A DNA stretch of 64,000 bases from Parascedosporium putredinis. Taxonomy: Eukaryota; Ascomycota; Sordariomycetes; Microascales; Microascaceae. Shown here piece by piece: positions 28,301 to 38,834 of the stretch. Where the stretch lies: NCBI GenBank assembly GCA_949357655.1, contig CASHTG010000016.1, positions 2,046,001 to 2,110,000 on the forward strand, written 5' to 3'. The first letter of the stretch is position 1. Each line of letters opens with the position of its first letter. A program made the position numbers and the translations under genes. Under the pieces are notes generated by a model that saw nothing but the letters and a program-made list of their open reading frames with translations, ran no database searches and was not told the DNA's origin.

Positions 28301-28821
28301 TACGAAACCTTCATGTTGGTAGCGTTGGTAACGTACCCTTCGCCGATAAAGCGCCCACGCGCTTTCCTGCGAGGATGCAGGTGGGCCTTTCCCTCGATCC
28401 ATGGTGAATGCTGGCCAGTGTTCGGGACCTTGTTGAGCCTGGTGCCAACTTAGAGCAACCTCCTTCCTTCGAGAACTAACAAGTACCTTCCTCTGGTTGA
28501 AGCGAGCTAAAGGAAGCGTGGGGAGCTTCGAAAGAAGAAGGGCGAATAGTGAGACGGAGAATGAGGCCTGCTCAAATTAAGATAGATTAGAAGCCACTCA
28601 ACAACAGGCCGATACGCCACCTATGCCCGGTCGAGGCTATCAGTTACCCAGCCTCCAGCCTGCACATCGTGGCCGTTTCCTGAGTTGCCGAGTACGGTTC
28701 CATCCCTTGATCCTAGGAATTGTACGACAGTTCCGTGGAGATCGTGGACGATCGTTCCGATTCTTGCGTGACGGTCCGGCCCTGGCGTGCTCCTGTTGTG
28801 CGCTTGCACCCCTCCCCCGCT

Positions 28822-28860
28822 ACACACACACACACACACACACACAGACACACAGACACA
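28822..28860. repeat. CA microsatellite
   Basis: (AC)n of about 39 bases with a few G interruptions at its right end. A GA-rich tract follows at about 28917-28952. Confidence 0.9.
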
Positions 28861-30556
28861 CTGAGCTAAAGTCAACGATGCTGGGGTAGAAGATTTGGCA
28901 AAAGAAAATATATATGGAGAGAGAGAGATAGAAAGAGCGAGAGAGAAAAAGAGATACATCCTACTCGGTCTATTGCAGGCTGAGCTCCAGGTAGCGCCAA
29001 GGGCCTGACCGAAGAATTGACAACTGCCCCAAAACCCCAGTCTGGGTCCCGGCGTCCTGTCAGCTTCAAGGACTGGTACAAGTAATCAAATAATGGCACG
29101 CTACGCCATTGTGCACTCCTTTTCAGAAGACTCGGTCGACCGATCCCTGGAAGGCAGCGATTCCTCCGCCACAGAAGGTGAATGAGGTTGTTGAGGTATT
29201 GAGGGCCATCCTTGGCCAGCCCTCTGTCTAGGCTGGTTGGTCACCAAGATTGGCCATCAGGTCCCGCCATCGTGTCCTCGACTCCGCCCTCCCTGGCTTG
29301 GTCAAGGACAGGCGAGGGTAGTGCCAGTTCCGGCTAACCCAGTGACAGCCAGCTGGAGCGGGGAACTGAACTGGAGGGCGGAAATCCCTCCTCGTGCTGG
29401 GGACTGGGGCGGAAGCCGGAAGCCTGCTTAGTCTCAAGCCAAGAGATTTTGGTTGGCTGATCCTCCCTCCCTTTCCTTCAAGCTCAGGCTGCTTCGCACA
29501 CCAGCTAAGCTCACGGCACATGAAAACCGAGGCATGGCTTGGCGATCCTCTCATATCCGTCGTCCCACTCGCTCTATTCTCTGCTGGCCTATTTGAGAAG
29601 AAGGAGGGGAAAAAGGCCCAAACGGAAAAGAAAGAGGGAAAAGAAACTAAAGGGAAGGGCAACAAGCTTGGTATACATTCATCAATGCTTTATGATTTTA
29701 CCCTGGGCATTGGGGGAGATCTAAGCACTAAGATAACGAACGACATGGTCCAAGTTTGGCTTATTCCGTGGCACAGCCTTGAGAATGTCCTTCAACTGTT
29801 GGGAACAGGAGTGGATCTTTGACGGCGGCGTACCCGTTTTCCTTCGCGCTCTGGCTTGATGGTCCAATTCGCACAAATCTGGAGCCTCGAAGCTTGAACG
29901 CTGACCCCTGCCAGCCGAAAGCCTCCCCCTCCCCACCCCCTACCTGAACTAACCCCAGACCTGGCCCGTCCGCCGCCACAATGACAGGGGATGGCTCGGG
30001 GCATGTCCACCCCCATGTCTCTATCAAACAACCATGATCTTGGGCAACCATCTCACTATGAAGAGGAATGTGTCGTAAGAAAATCGTTAATCGAGGCTAA
30101 GGTTCTCTCAGACACAAGAGGGGGAAACCCCCAAACTCTTCGCTTCTCTTGATATTTGTTGATCTATAATTTGTAGTTTCACGATACATATGGTCCCCCA
30201 TTGGCACCCCCAGCCCGCAACCTGTCCTGCTTCTCCTCCTCGGCCTCCTCCCCTCTCCTTGCTCTGACCACACAGCCATCATCCCAGCTATCCCCATCCT
30301 TTCTTCATTCTGTACACGCATCCCGCCTTTCTCCTGAGATTGACTCTCAACGAGGGTAAGTATCCGCCTTTACCCACGTACTATGCTTCCTTCCACACTC
30401 TCTCTATTTCTTTTTTTTTTCCCGAGAAAGTATACGCTCTTTCTCTTCGTTCTCTTGTTTTCAAGTATCAAGTCGGCTCAACTGGCCAGGGATTCCGTGG
30501 ATTGATCATCTCCATCCCCCACACCCCTCCACCCACCCCGTACTCATAATCAGCCA

Positions 30557-30563
30557 TATATAG
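30557..30563 (+). promoter_or_regulatory. TATA-like box, possible promoter of the 31916 regulator
   Basis: The sequence TATATAG stands just before pyrimidine-rich sequence that continues to the start codon 1.35 kb downstream. A long spliced leader would be required, so this is a weak inference. A second TATA-like sequence lies near 31240. Confidence 0.25.
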
Positions 30564-30859
30564 CCCATTCCTACTTTTGTTTTGTCTGTCCGGGTGGACT
30601 TGAGAGCTAATCCTCGTCCAACCGCCCATTTAGACCTGCTGCTCCACAAAACCTTTTGTCAACACATCTTTGTTCCACCTCCCTGGATCAGCTCGAGGCT
30701 GGTAAGTCTCATCAACGCGCACGCCCTCTTTAGGGTAGCTTGTGGGGCACATTCCTCCCTCAAGCGGCAGAGCGAGACCAGAACCATTTTCTGCGGGCAC
30801 GACGGGCGTGTACATGTGCATATGAGAGTGTGTGAGTAAGAGGAACAAGGTCATCGATA

Positions 30860-30973
30860 CAAACACACACGCATACGGACACACCACACGCACACATACA
30901 CACACATACACACACACACACACACACGCAACCGAGCAAAAGCCAGTATACCTAGGTGTGTGTGTGTGTGTGG
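30860..30973. repeat. AC tract followed by a GT tract (imperfect inverted repeat)
   Basis: An (AC)n-rich arm covers about 30860-30929 and a (GT)n arm about 30955-30973, separated by about 25 bases. Because GT is the reverse complement of AC, up to about 18 bases can pair as a hairpin or cruciform. Confidence 0.8.
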
Positions 30974-31915
30974 GACGGAGGGTAAGAGAGAGTGCGACCG
31001 CCAGAAACGAGAGTTGGAGAGTGTGTGCCTGCCGGGCGTGCGTATACGCTGGAGAAGAGGAGCGCGCTTGCGGATGCTCGGTGGATGCACCTTGAGGAAG
31101 AGGCTCCGTTCCCAAAATCCCCCTACCCTCTACCCCCACTCCCCTTCCCTTCTTCTCTGACCAAACGGGTCATCTACTCTTCACCAAGTCATATTGGCTC
31201 TCTCCGACCCAGTAGGTAGACATTTACGCATACCACACAATTTATATATCTCCCTCCCGGCAGTCCGATACTCTACAACCCGCCCTCTAGTGAGCAACTC
31301 AACAAGGCACTGCGTTGTGCTCTGCCCACCACGGCCACCCACCCTCCGACTAAAATCTTGATATATCCTACATCTTACCTCCAAGAAGTGTAACCTGTTT
31401 CACCCCCATACTTACTTGATCAACACACCTTTCTGGATTTTTCGATTGACAGGAAGGGCCCTCGCACTCCCACGTATTTTTCACTTCCTTCCTCTCAGCC
31501 TCTCTTCTTATATTCTCGCTCCTCTTCCTTCTACCATTCCTCCCTTTTCTGCTCCTTTGTATTAAAACCCCTTTGCCCTGGCTGAGAAACCCCTCCACCC
31601 CTTCTCGACATCCCCCTCGTTAATATTATTCAATCTTGCTGTGCCACGCATCTGTCTCTCTTGACTTAGCGAGGCCATTACTATAGCTTCCCCTCTGGAT
31701 AGCTTCTCATAGCCTCCTACCCGTTGGTATCTGCCTTTGGTGTGAACATACACACTCTTCTGTTCTGACCTCGAAAGCCTAGACAAGAAGGGCACGCTTC
31801 ACAACCGCCCGGTGAGCCATTTCGACCGAGATTCCCGAGGCTCGAGGTTCGACACACGGTGACGGTGTTATCGTGTTAGGACCTATTCCTTGGGAAGCCA
31901 AGGGTAGCCGCACAC

Positions 31916-34322
31916 ATGGCAGAGCTTGGTCCTACTAAAGCCATCGGTGCCCAAGAGCAGCCCACCTACGCTTGGTCTGATAGTCAAAGCATGTCATCCG
32001 AGGATAGCTATCACAACAATGTAGCGATGCCTCACTCCCCTCTATCACCTCATGGGTGGGCGAGACACTCGCCCACAGCAGTGGTACGGACGGGCCAGCT
32101 TTCCCCAGTAAGCCCTGGGATGGACCTCTCCGACAGGGATAACGAACCGTCATCCTTGCTGATGGGCTCGACGGCTGCCTCTTATCCGACTGTGTGGGCC
32201 ATGGAGAGTCTAGCCAAGACCGGCGTTGAAGGCACTGGTCTTTGGCCCCAAGACGACTGCGAGGATTTGGCGATGCCTAAAGTAGAAGCCATGGATGATG
32301 ACCTCGACATGAGCCTACTAAACCAGCTACCTACTGCAGGTATAGAAGAAGGAGTCGTACCGAAAACCGCCGAGGTGAAACCAAAACGCCCAAGAGGTCG
32401 CCCACGAAAGCACCCGCTTACACCCATCGTCAACACCAACAAGGTAACCAAAGGTCGCTCAAAAACCGGCTGCATTACCTGCCGGAAGAGGAAGAAGAAG
32501 TGTGATGAAGCAAAACCCCGATGTAAGTCCATTTACCCATTCTGACCGTTCGGGCTCTCGGACCTAAGTTTCGAAAGATTGAGCGAAATGGCGTCGAGGT
32601 CGCTCAGAGGACCCTGCTAATTACCCTGGCAGGCATGAATTGCGAGAAGAACGCCGTGGTCTGTGAGGGCTACCACGAGAAGCAGATCTGGAAAAGCGGC
32701 AAGGAGAGGGCCGAGGAGGGTAAGTCATTCATGGGGCTTACCGGGGGCCTACAAATGCGGTTCTAACGTAGCCTTGTATCAGCGCGCCTTCGGAGAGAGA
32801 GCCTACCCGTGATCACCATGCAGCCTCTCTTCCACGGCATGGAAACTCTAGAGGACAGCATTTTCTGGAAGCACTACTGCAACCATCTCAGCAACGTCCT
32901 AACGGTAGAAGGAGAACACCGAAATGCATTCAAGGACATCGTGCTCCAGATAGCGACGCGGCACAAGGGTCTGATGCACTCAATACTCGCACTCAGTAGC
33001 AAGCACATTGACTACGCCACCCCATATGGCGCCAAAGTTCTCCAGGATAACCCCGAAACGTCGATTGAAGCCCTCCAGACCCGAGCCGATTTCCACCACG
33101 AAGAGTCGATGAAGTGTTTCTACGACGACATCTCCAAGTCAAATGACAAGGACGACGCGGAGAATACTATTATCCTCACGGCTCGATATGGTCAAATGCT
33201 TTGCCTTTTGCTTCAGACGCTAGTTGAAGGAAACCCGAGGGGCGAGCATAGGGTACACCTCCAGGCGTACAAGAATCTAATAAAGCACTCGCCGCCAGAG
33301 GACCCCGGTTTCCTGAGCTTCATCACGGAATTTTTCGAATATCACACCTTTGCCGACGAACTCCTCGCGTACCCTTCGAACTCGTACGGCCTACGGTGCG
33401 ATTCCCTACTCGACATTGGAGAGTGGCCTCCGGAAGTTGGTCTTCACCCGCCGCGGCTCATCGGTGTAACTGACGGGCTCTTCGGATACATGAGACGGAT
33501 AACGGGCATACGGAATACAATCCGGGCTAACATGGCTACCAACGCAGGGATGGTGGTTGACTACGAGAGCCTCTACCACTCCGCGGAGATTAACGCTTCG
33601 ATCCGTTCATGGATGCCTCACTGGCCTCCCGGAGATAGCAGGGATAGGGTATCCCTCCTCTATAAGCAGACCATGTGGGTTTATCTCTTCCAGACAGTCA
33701 ATCCGCCAACCAACAGTGGGTGCCTACCTGCTCTTTGGAACTCGCCGGAGGGCCTAGTGGACACGACTGCCATCGATTCACAAGTGCCCCCAAGTCCGGT
33801 ATCGAGTAGCGTCGATCCTCACACCGGAGAGCTTCGCCGTCGCTCCTGCCCGTCACCGTCGACTTCGATCTCGGGCGCCCATGATGTATGCATGGCACAC
33901 CAAGCGACACCCCGCGACCAGTATCTATGCATGGTGAGGTCAGTCTCGATTCGATTCACCAACAATCGCCAACATCTCCATCTCCTCCCGTACGACGGCT
34001 CGTTATCCAAGATGCCCGCATGGCATTGGCGATAGAGGAATCGATTGCAGTGATTGAGGATTTTAAGCCATCGGATCCTTCGCAAACTCTACTCCTGATG
34101 CCGTGCCTGCTGCTCGGCACGGCATGCGTGAGTCTCTCGCATCAGGACAGAATCAGAACGGCAGTCAGATGCGTAAAGGGGTACACGGGGCTGAGAAATG
34201 CCGAGCTTGTGTTGCAAGTACTAGAGGAAGTGTGGAGACTCATGGAGAGGGGAGAGTGGGTGAGGGCTTGGGATTGGCAAGGGGTGGCTAGGGGACTGGG
34301 GCTCGACTTTTTGTGCTCCTAG
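31916..34322 (+). CDS. Zn2Cys6 transcription factor, Acr-2-like, with AT-hook
   Basis: Fungal nuclear regulator. The zinc cluster CITCRKRKKKCDEAKPR continues after intron 1 as CMNCEKNAVVC, giving Cys186, 189, 196, 203, 206 and 213 with the usual spacing. An AT-hook (core GRP, residues 161-163, in PKRPRGRPRKHP) lies just upstream, so the DNA contact is probably bipartite. Intron 1 is 32523-32632 (GTAAGT; CTAAT; GGCAG) and splits the zinc cluster; intron 2 is 32720-32782. The rest is a fungal-type regulatory domain of about 510 residues, ending GLDFLCS. The overall plan resembles the Neurospora acriflavine-sensitivity regulator Acr-2; I assign this from memory of the family. One frame change is needed between about 33905 and 33990 to join the body to the conserved C-terminus (QDARMALAIEESI...VRCVKGYTGLRN). 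Expected length is about 744 residues. Targets are unknown; the ABC transporter lies 25 kb away and is not an obvious partner. Confidence 0.85.
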
Positions 34323-35953
34323 TCGCCCGGGCGGACGAAGATGATATCGGAATACAATTGCATTAGACAGCATAATCCGAGGAGTGGATGGTGCGTGCAG
34401 GAGGAATAGGCAGGTGTTCCATTTGCTTTTTTGCATACTCGCGTCAAACCCTTCTTTTTGTTTTCTTTTTGGGTTTCTTTTTTTTTGGTTAAATCTGGAA
34501 GTTCAGCATTGTGTAGGGAGTTCCGGGCAATTTTTCTACATTGGTTTCGTTATAAGAGGAGGCCGTCTTTCTTCCCTTTGGGGTGTTTTGGACTTGTGGG
34601 AGGGCAGGGTGCTGCTTAGCTGCGCTCATTACATGCAAGGCATGCATAGGTCTGTGTTTCAACAGTATACCCATTCGCTTGTTATTTTGTTCCTGTTTTC
34701 CGACCGCATTCTCTTTTCTAATCTTTCCTTACTTCATTTTGTTTTCTTTGCCCTTCCTACGCCATGCGCATCTGGAAGCTGGGGAGGCCAGATTGGGACA
34801 TATACACAGTACACCGGTGGGATGGGGATGATTCGACTCGGTGATCGGATCGATAGGCATGAATGTAATGTATGATTTAATAGTCCTTGAAGCCCTCGAG
34901 GTTTTCGGACCAGGATATTCTTGGAAATGTTGAGGAAGAAGAGAGACCTGACTATGGCATGAATCCATGTTTCCTCTGTTTCCTTCAAAAGATCTTTTTG
35001 ACTAGCTTTTGAGCGCATCTCTGGTGATATTGGCAATTTGGAGGTTAGAGGGACCATGTGTCTAGAGTGGTGACCAAGCGCTTAGTTATTCGCAAACAAA
35101 CACACGCACACACACATATATATATATATATATGTATACACATATGTATGCCGGAATGTCCACATACACAGGAAGTAGAGAGACAAAGAGGTAGACGGAT
35201 GGGCACGTAGGGACGGCAGGGGGACAGAGTTCGAGGTGTGGAACCACGGAGAGGCACACAGCTTCCATCATCACCAAGGTTATACCAAGGTATTCACCCC
35301 TTGCTTCATCTGGCATGGTCATGCGGAAAGACAGAGGATGAATTCTAAAAGTACGAAGTATCAATGGAACTGCCATTTTACATAGAATGGGTCGAGCCCC
35401 TTGTTTCCCCTTTTCCCTCTTCTTTGCTCCTGGAAACTACAACTCTCTTCTTTTTTTTTGTGTCAAATCTTTCTTTCCTACTCTTGCGCCTAGCCGCCAA
35501 CTTGGCCTTTCCCTCCCGTCCCGGGCGCAATGGTGGAAAACGAGGACGGGAAAGGACTGCACTTGCGCTCAGGACTAAAGAGTACTGGAAAGCTGAGAAG
35601 CAAAAAGGCAACCGAAACGATCAAAAAGCAAAAACGAAACTCCGAAAGCCTTCCGTCGAGACCAAGAACCATATCCCGCCAAAGACACCCTTGTATCCCT
35701 TGTCCCCTAGAAGCCCACTAATACATGTGTCCGAAACGTCCCTCGGGAAAAATGCGAGGTAAAATGGAGAAAGGGAAAAGAACACGAAAAGCCATTGAGA
35801 AGGAAATGCTGGGATAGTTGGGAAAAAGAAAAAAGTGGTTCCAAAGAACACACAAAGACAAAGGCAAGAAACGCAGTTCTCGGGATTGTGGAAATAGAGC
35901 TGCCTCAACGACACACAGTTGAAACTAGCTAGCCAGCTGGCGGCCTCCTGCGA
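34323..35953. other. Intergenic, convergent 3' flanks
   Basis: This lies between the 3' ends of two converging genes. It holds T-rich 3'-flank sequence, a CA/TA microsatellite (35100-35133) and short open frames without domains. No gene supported. Confidence 0.55.
35100..35133. repeat. CA then TA microsatellite
   Basis: (CA)n at about 35100-35115 passes into (TA)n at about 35115-35133. Confidence 0.9.
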
Positions 35954-37220
35954 TCACGGCGAGCGGGGCAAGTTGGAACTCAGGCCGGAGCCTCCCCTTC
36001 GATGCCTGCGCGGCGAGGTGACCTGGACAGGCTCGCGCGCCGTGGTGTCCACAAAGATGTCGTCGTCGGCCGCAGCGGTAGTGATGTTAGCACCGTCGAC
36101 GGCCACTCCGTTGGTCATGCGCGCCGCGCGCCTTTCCTGGATAGCGGTGGGGCTGATGGGGAATCAACTCCGGCCGCCGCGCTGCCGCTTTGCGACTGCG
36201 AAGCGTCCTTCCTGCCTTCGCTCAAGCCCGAGGACGTGCGCTCGATGCCCCAGATGGTTCTGTTGCTCCCGGCCTCGCCACCAACCATGGCGGGGAGAGG
36301 GCGACGCTGATAGATGGGACCGGAGATGGTGCTCCCGGCGCCTTCGCCAAAACCCACGAGGCTGGCAGAACCGTCGTCGCTCATCCGGTCGTCATATCCA
36401 CCCACGGATCGGTTCGTCAGGTTGTCGTCGTCTAGACCGTCCGCGTCGTGGCTCATGATAGATTCGCCTTCGCGATAGTTGTTATCCATGCTCAGCATAT
36501 CCTCATCCTGCTCGGTCGTGGTCCTCGTGTCGTCCTCGTCGTCTTCGCGCCCGCTATAGCTACCTGTGCGGCTCGCGGTGCCAACCGTGCTCATCTTAGT
36601 GATTGCGACGGGCTGACCCTGAGCGTCAAAGTAGGAGGGCGTGACGTGCTGCGCCGGCAGGTACACGCCGCCGTGGCCAATCATGTGGCCTTGGCCCTGG
36701 CCACCTTGGTTATACGAAATGGGAGAGGACGAAGCCGAGTTGAAGGACTGCTGTGCGCCGCGCAGCGTCGAAACTCGCTCGAGGCCGGCGAGCCGCGAAA
36801 TCCGGTCGGCCCGCTCCGCCTCTAGCGAGGTGGTTGACGGGGTATGTGCATGGCGGCTTCCATTCTGGGGGAGGTGGCCGCGATGACCATCCTTGATTGC
36901 GATTGTGGAGAGGGCGGAGATCGATGTGGTCGTGCTGGTAGGGGTACCACTGTGGAGGCTTAAAGTCAGTACGAGCATCATTTGGGTGCGCTTTTTCCCC
37001 TTCTTTTTTTGGGGCCCTAGTCCAGGGCGGCGCGGCGCATCTACCTTGAACGAGAGTAAAACTTACGGCATATCAGGGGTGTCGGGAGCCGAGGAAGGAG
37101 GGGCAGGTTGATGAGGATAGGGTGGGAAGCTTGTGTTTGCGACATGATGAGTGCTGTGCGATCCAAGGCCAGGGCGGGGCAGGGTCCGGAGTCGGCGGGC
37201 GCGCTCGCTGTCAGTTGAGT
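35954..37220 (-). CDS. Conserved-looking Ser/Gly/Asp-rich protein, 5' end unresolved
   Basis: I do not recognise the family. The best-supported exons are 37220-37067 (acceptor GCCATAG before 37220; encodes SERARRLRTLPRPGLGSHS) and 36958-35954, separated by a 108-bp intron (36959-37066, GTAAGT...TTAAG). The protein is low-complexity with acidic stretches (EDDEDD, DADGLDDD) and motif-like blocks such as MSDDGSASLVGFGEGAGS. Near the C-terminus the frame breaks at the G4 run on the + strand, 36158-36161. With one more base the reading continues as SPISPTAIQERRAARMTNG and then about 50 further residues to a TGA at 35954-35956. Without it the frame ends at 36115. The continuation keeps strong coding character, so I favour the longer product. 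No ATG is visible in the first exon given, so a further 5' exon must exist upstream of 37220. Probably an intrinsically disordered regulatory protein, but that is only inference. Confidence 0.6.
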
Positions 37221-38834
37221 CTATGGCAAGGGCGTTTGTTGAGTAGGCAGCCACCAGGCCAAGTCGGGCGCAAAATTGATGGGGGAAATGCGACTGGTTT
37301 TCTCTCCGAGTATTGCTCGGCCTTGTTGCGCAACCCGATGCGAGACCAAAGCTAAGAGGGAAAATCCAGGTTTGAGAAACGTAGGAATCCTTGGACAACG
37401 AGAGTTTGTCGTGGTGCGCAAAAGGGTAGAGGGGGCGAAGGGGGCTTCAATCGTACGATGGCGTCACAGCGACTACGCTTGCACAAAGCAAGGAAGGGAT
37501 GCGGTCGATGTCAGAGGAGGGCGGATGATGCCCTTCCTAGGTATGAAGCGGATATTCGAGTATTCGTTCTTTCAGCAAGGGGACGAAGGTATGAATCAAT
37601 TCGAGGGTGTGGGTGAGATCAGTGTTGGTGATGGTGTTGATGTCGTAGTTTTTGGCTTTTTTATGTTGTAGGTGGAGAGAAGGTTGATGGAGGGTCAAAC
37701 AGGTGGTGACATTTTTAAGAAATACAGACCAAAGAAATAAAAGTGCAGAAGGACCCTTTTTTCTTTCCCTTGCTCCAGTCTGAATTGCGAGAATCGGTGC
37801 TCCAGCTCCCTCACCAAGTTGTTTTACTTTGTAGAAGCATTGACATCCCACCTATTTCCCCCTTCCAATGTTCCTTCCCTCTACATTGGCCCATCGTCAT
37901 CTTCTTTTTGCTTTCACGGGCAAATGGCCCCAGACTACAAATCCCCATCAAAGCTCCTCTGCACATGCTTCTTGCAGGCCCTGCAGAGGGCGAATTCGGT
38001 CCTTTCCCAACCCAGTTCCCCGATCGCTCTGATTCGAGGTGCGCCTTCCGTAGCCAATGCAGGCGCGGACACCTGATAAGCCTCACATTTGCGGGAAAAC
38101 GAGGGCGCAGAAACAGACCCAGCAGTGTTCCCGCAACATCTGAGGCCGGAAGGGGAACCCCCAAAGGCATGACGTAATCTGGAACCCCACAGGGGCTGAT
38201 GGCAACACCCTCCAATCTTATGTCATGGGGTTCGGAGTACGAAAGTACTTGCATCCTTCACATGCTCGCCCTGTCTTTCAACGGATCGGGAGGATTGATG
38301 ATTAGTACGCATCGATCAATTGATACCAATGAAGCAGCTCATCAACGATGATCGGCTCCCGTCTGCTCCTTTCTTTTTCTTTGGCACCTTGTCATGCCCC
38401 TTGCATGAGATGTCACGCAATCTCACTTCCATGTCATCGGGCGAGCGAGGAGCTTCAAGGCAAAACGTCAAGTATAGGATTGAATGATTTCATCTTCATA
38501 AAGGAGGTTGGATCTATTTATGCAGAGACTTGTCTCCTACCTACTATCAAATAGGAATTTTGAAAAAGGAGAAGAAATGGAAACTTGATGCATGCTCCGA
38601 CCCTGCCCTTCTTTCATCCAAAGGCGGAAAAAAATATACATGGGCCCAAAGTGGGAAGATGAAAGCCGGCGCGGAACCCCAGACACAGAGAGAGAGGCGG
38701 GGGAGAGAGGAGGGGGAGAGGCAGGTGGGAAGGAAAAAGACAAAAGAAGAGTATGTTGCACACCCCGCTCAACGGTCATCGAAAAACATGGTGGATAATT
38801 AAATATAAAAGAAAAAAGGCGCTCATCAATCATC
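37221..38834. other. Intergenic, probably contains the missing 5' exon of the gene at 35954-37220
   Basis: The reading frame of the exon ending at 37220 stays open upstream to about 37398 but shows low-quality coding character and no ATG, so the first exon and its donor could not be placed. The rest (to 38834) is 3' flank of the acyl-CoA dehydrogenase gene and spacer. No other gene supported. Confidence 0.4.

Larger units (their letters stand above)
10284..31915. other. About 21.6 kb without a supportable gene
   Basis: I looked on both strands for family motifs, exon chains with GTAAGT/CTAAC signals, tRNA A and B boxes and rRNA, and found none I would defend. The longest open stretches (11931-12755 +, 13381-13935 +, 15076-15624 +, 20940-21392 +, 29228-29665 -) are low-complexity or lack any signature. 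Much of 12-14 kb and 30.3-31.9 kb is pyrimidine-rich on the + strand. Simple repeats are scattered throughout. Base composition is not AT-rich, so it does not look like RIP-degraded transposon sequence. The right end (about 30.3-31.9 kb) probably holds promoter and leader of the regulator at 31916, with candidate leader-intron signals (GTAAGT near 30702, GATTGACAG near 31452). Confidence 0.5.

Noticed and set aside
10284..31915. Degraded transposon as explanation of the gene-free region
   Set aside because: No terminal repeats, reverse transcriptase or transposase remnants were recognised and there is no AT-rich RIP-like composition, though a database search could still find one.
2461..34322. 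Drug-resistance or secondary-metabolite cluster formed by the ABC transporter and the Acr-2-like regulator
   Set aside because: They are 25 kb apart with an unrelated gene and a gene-free stretch between them, and no PKS, NRPS, terpene or tailoring enzyme is present.
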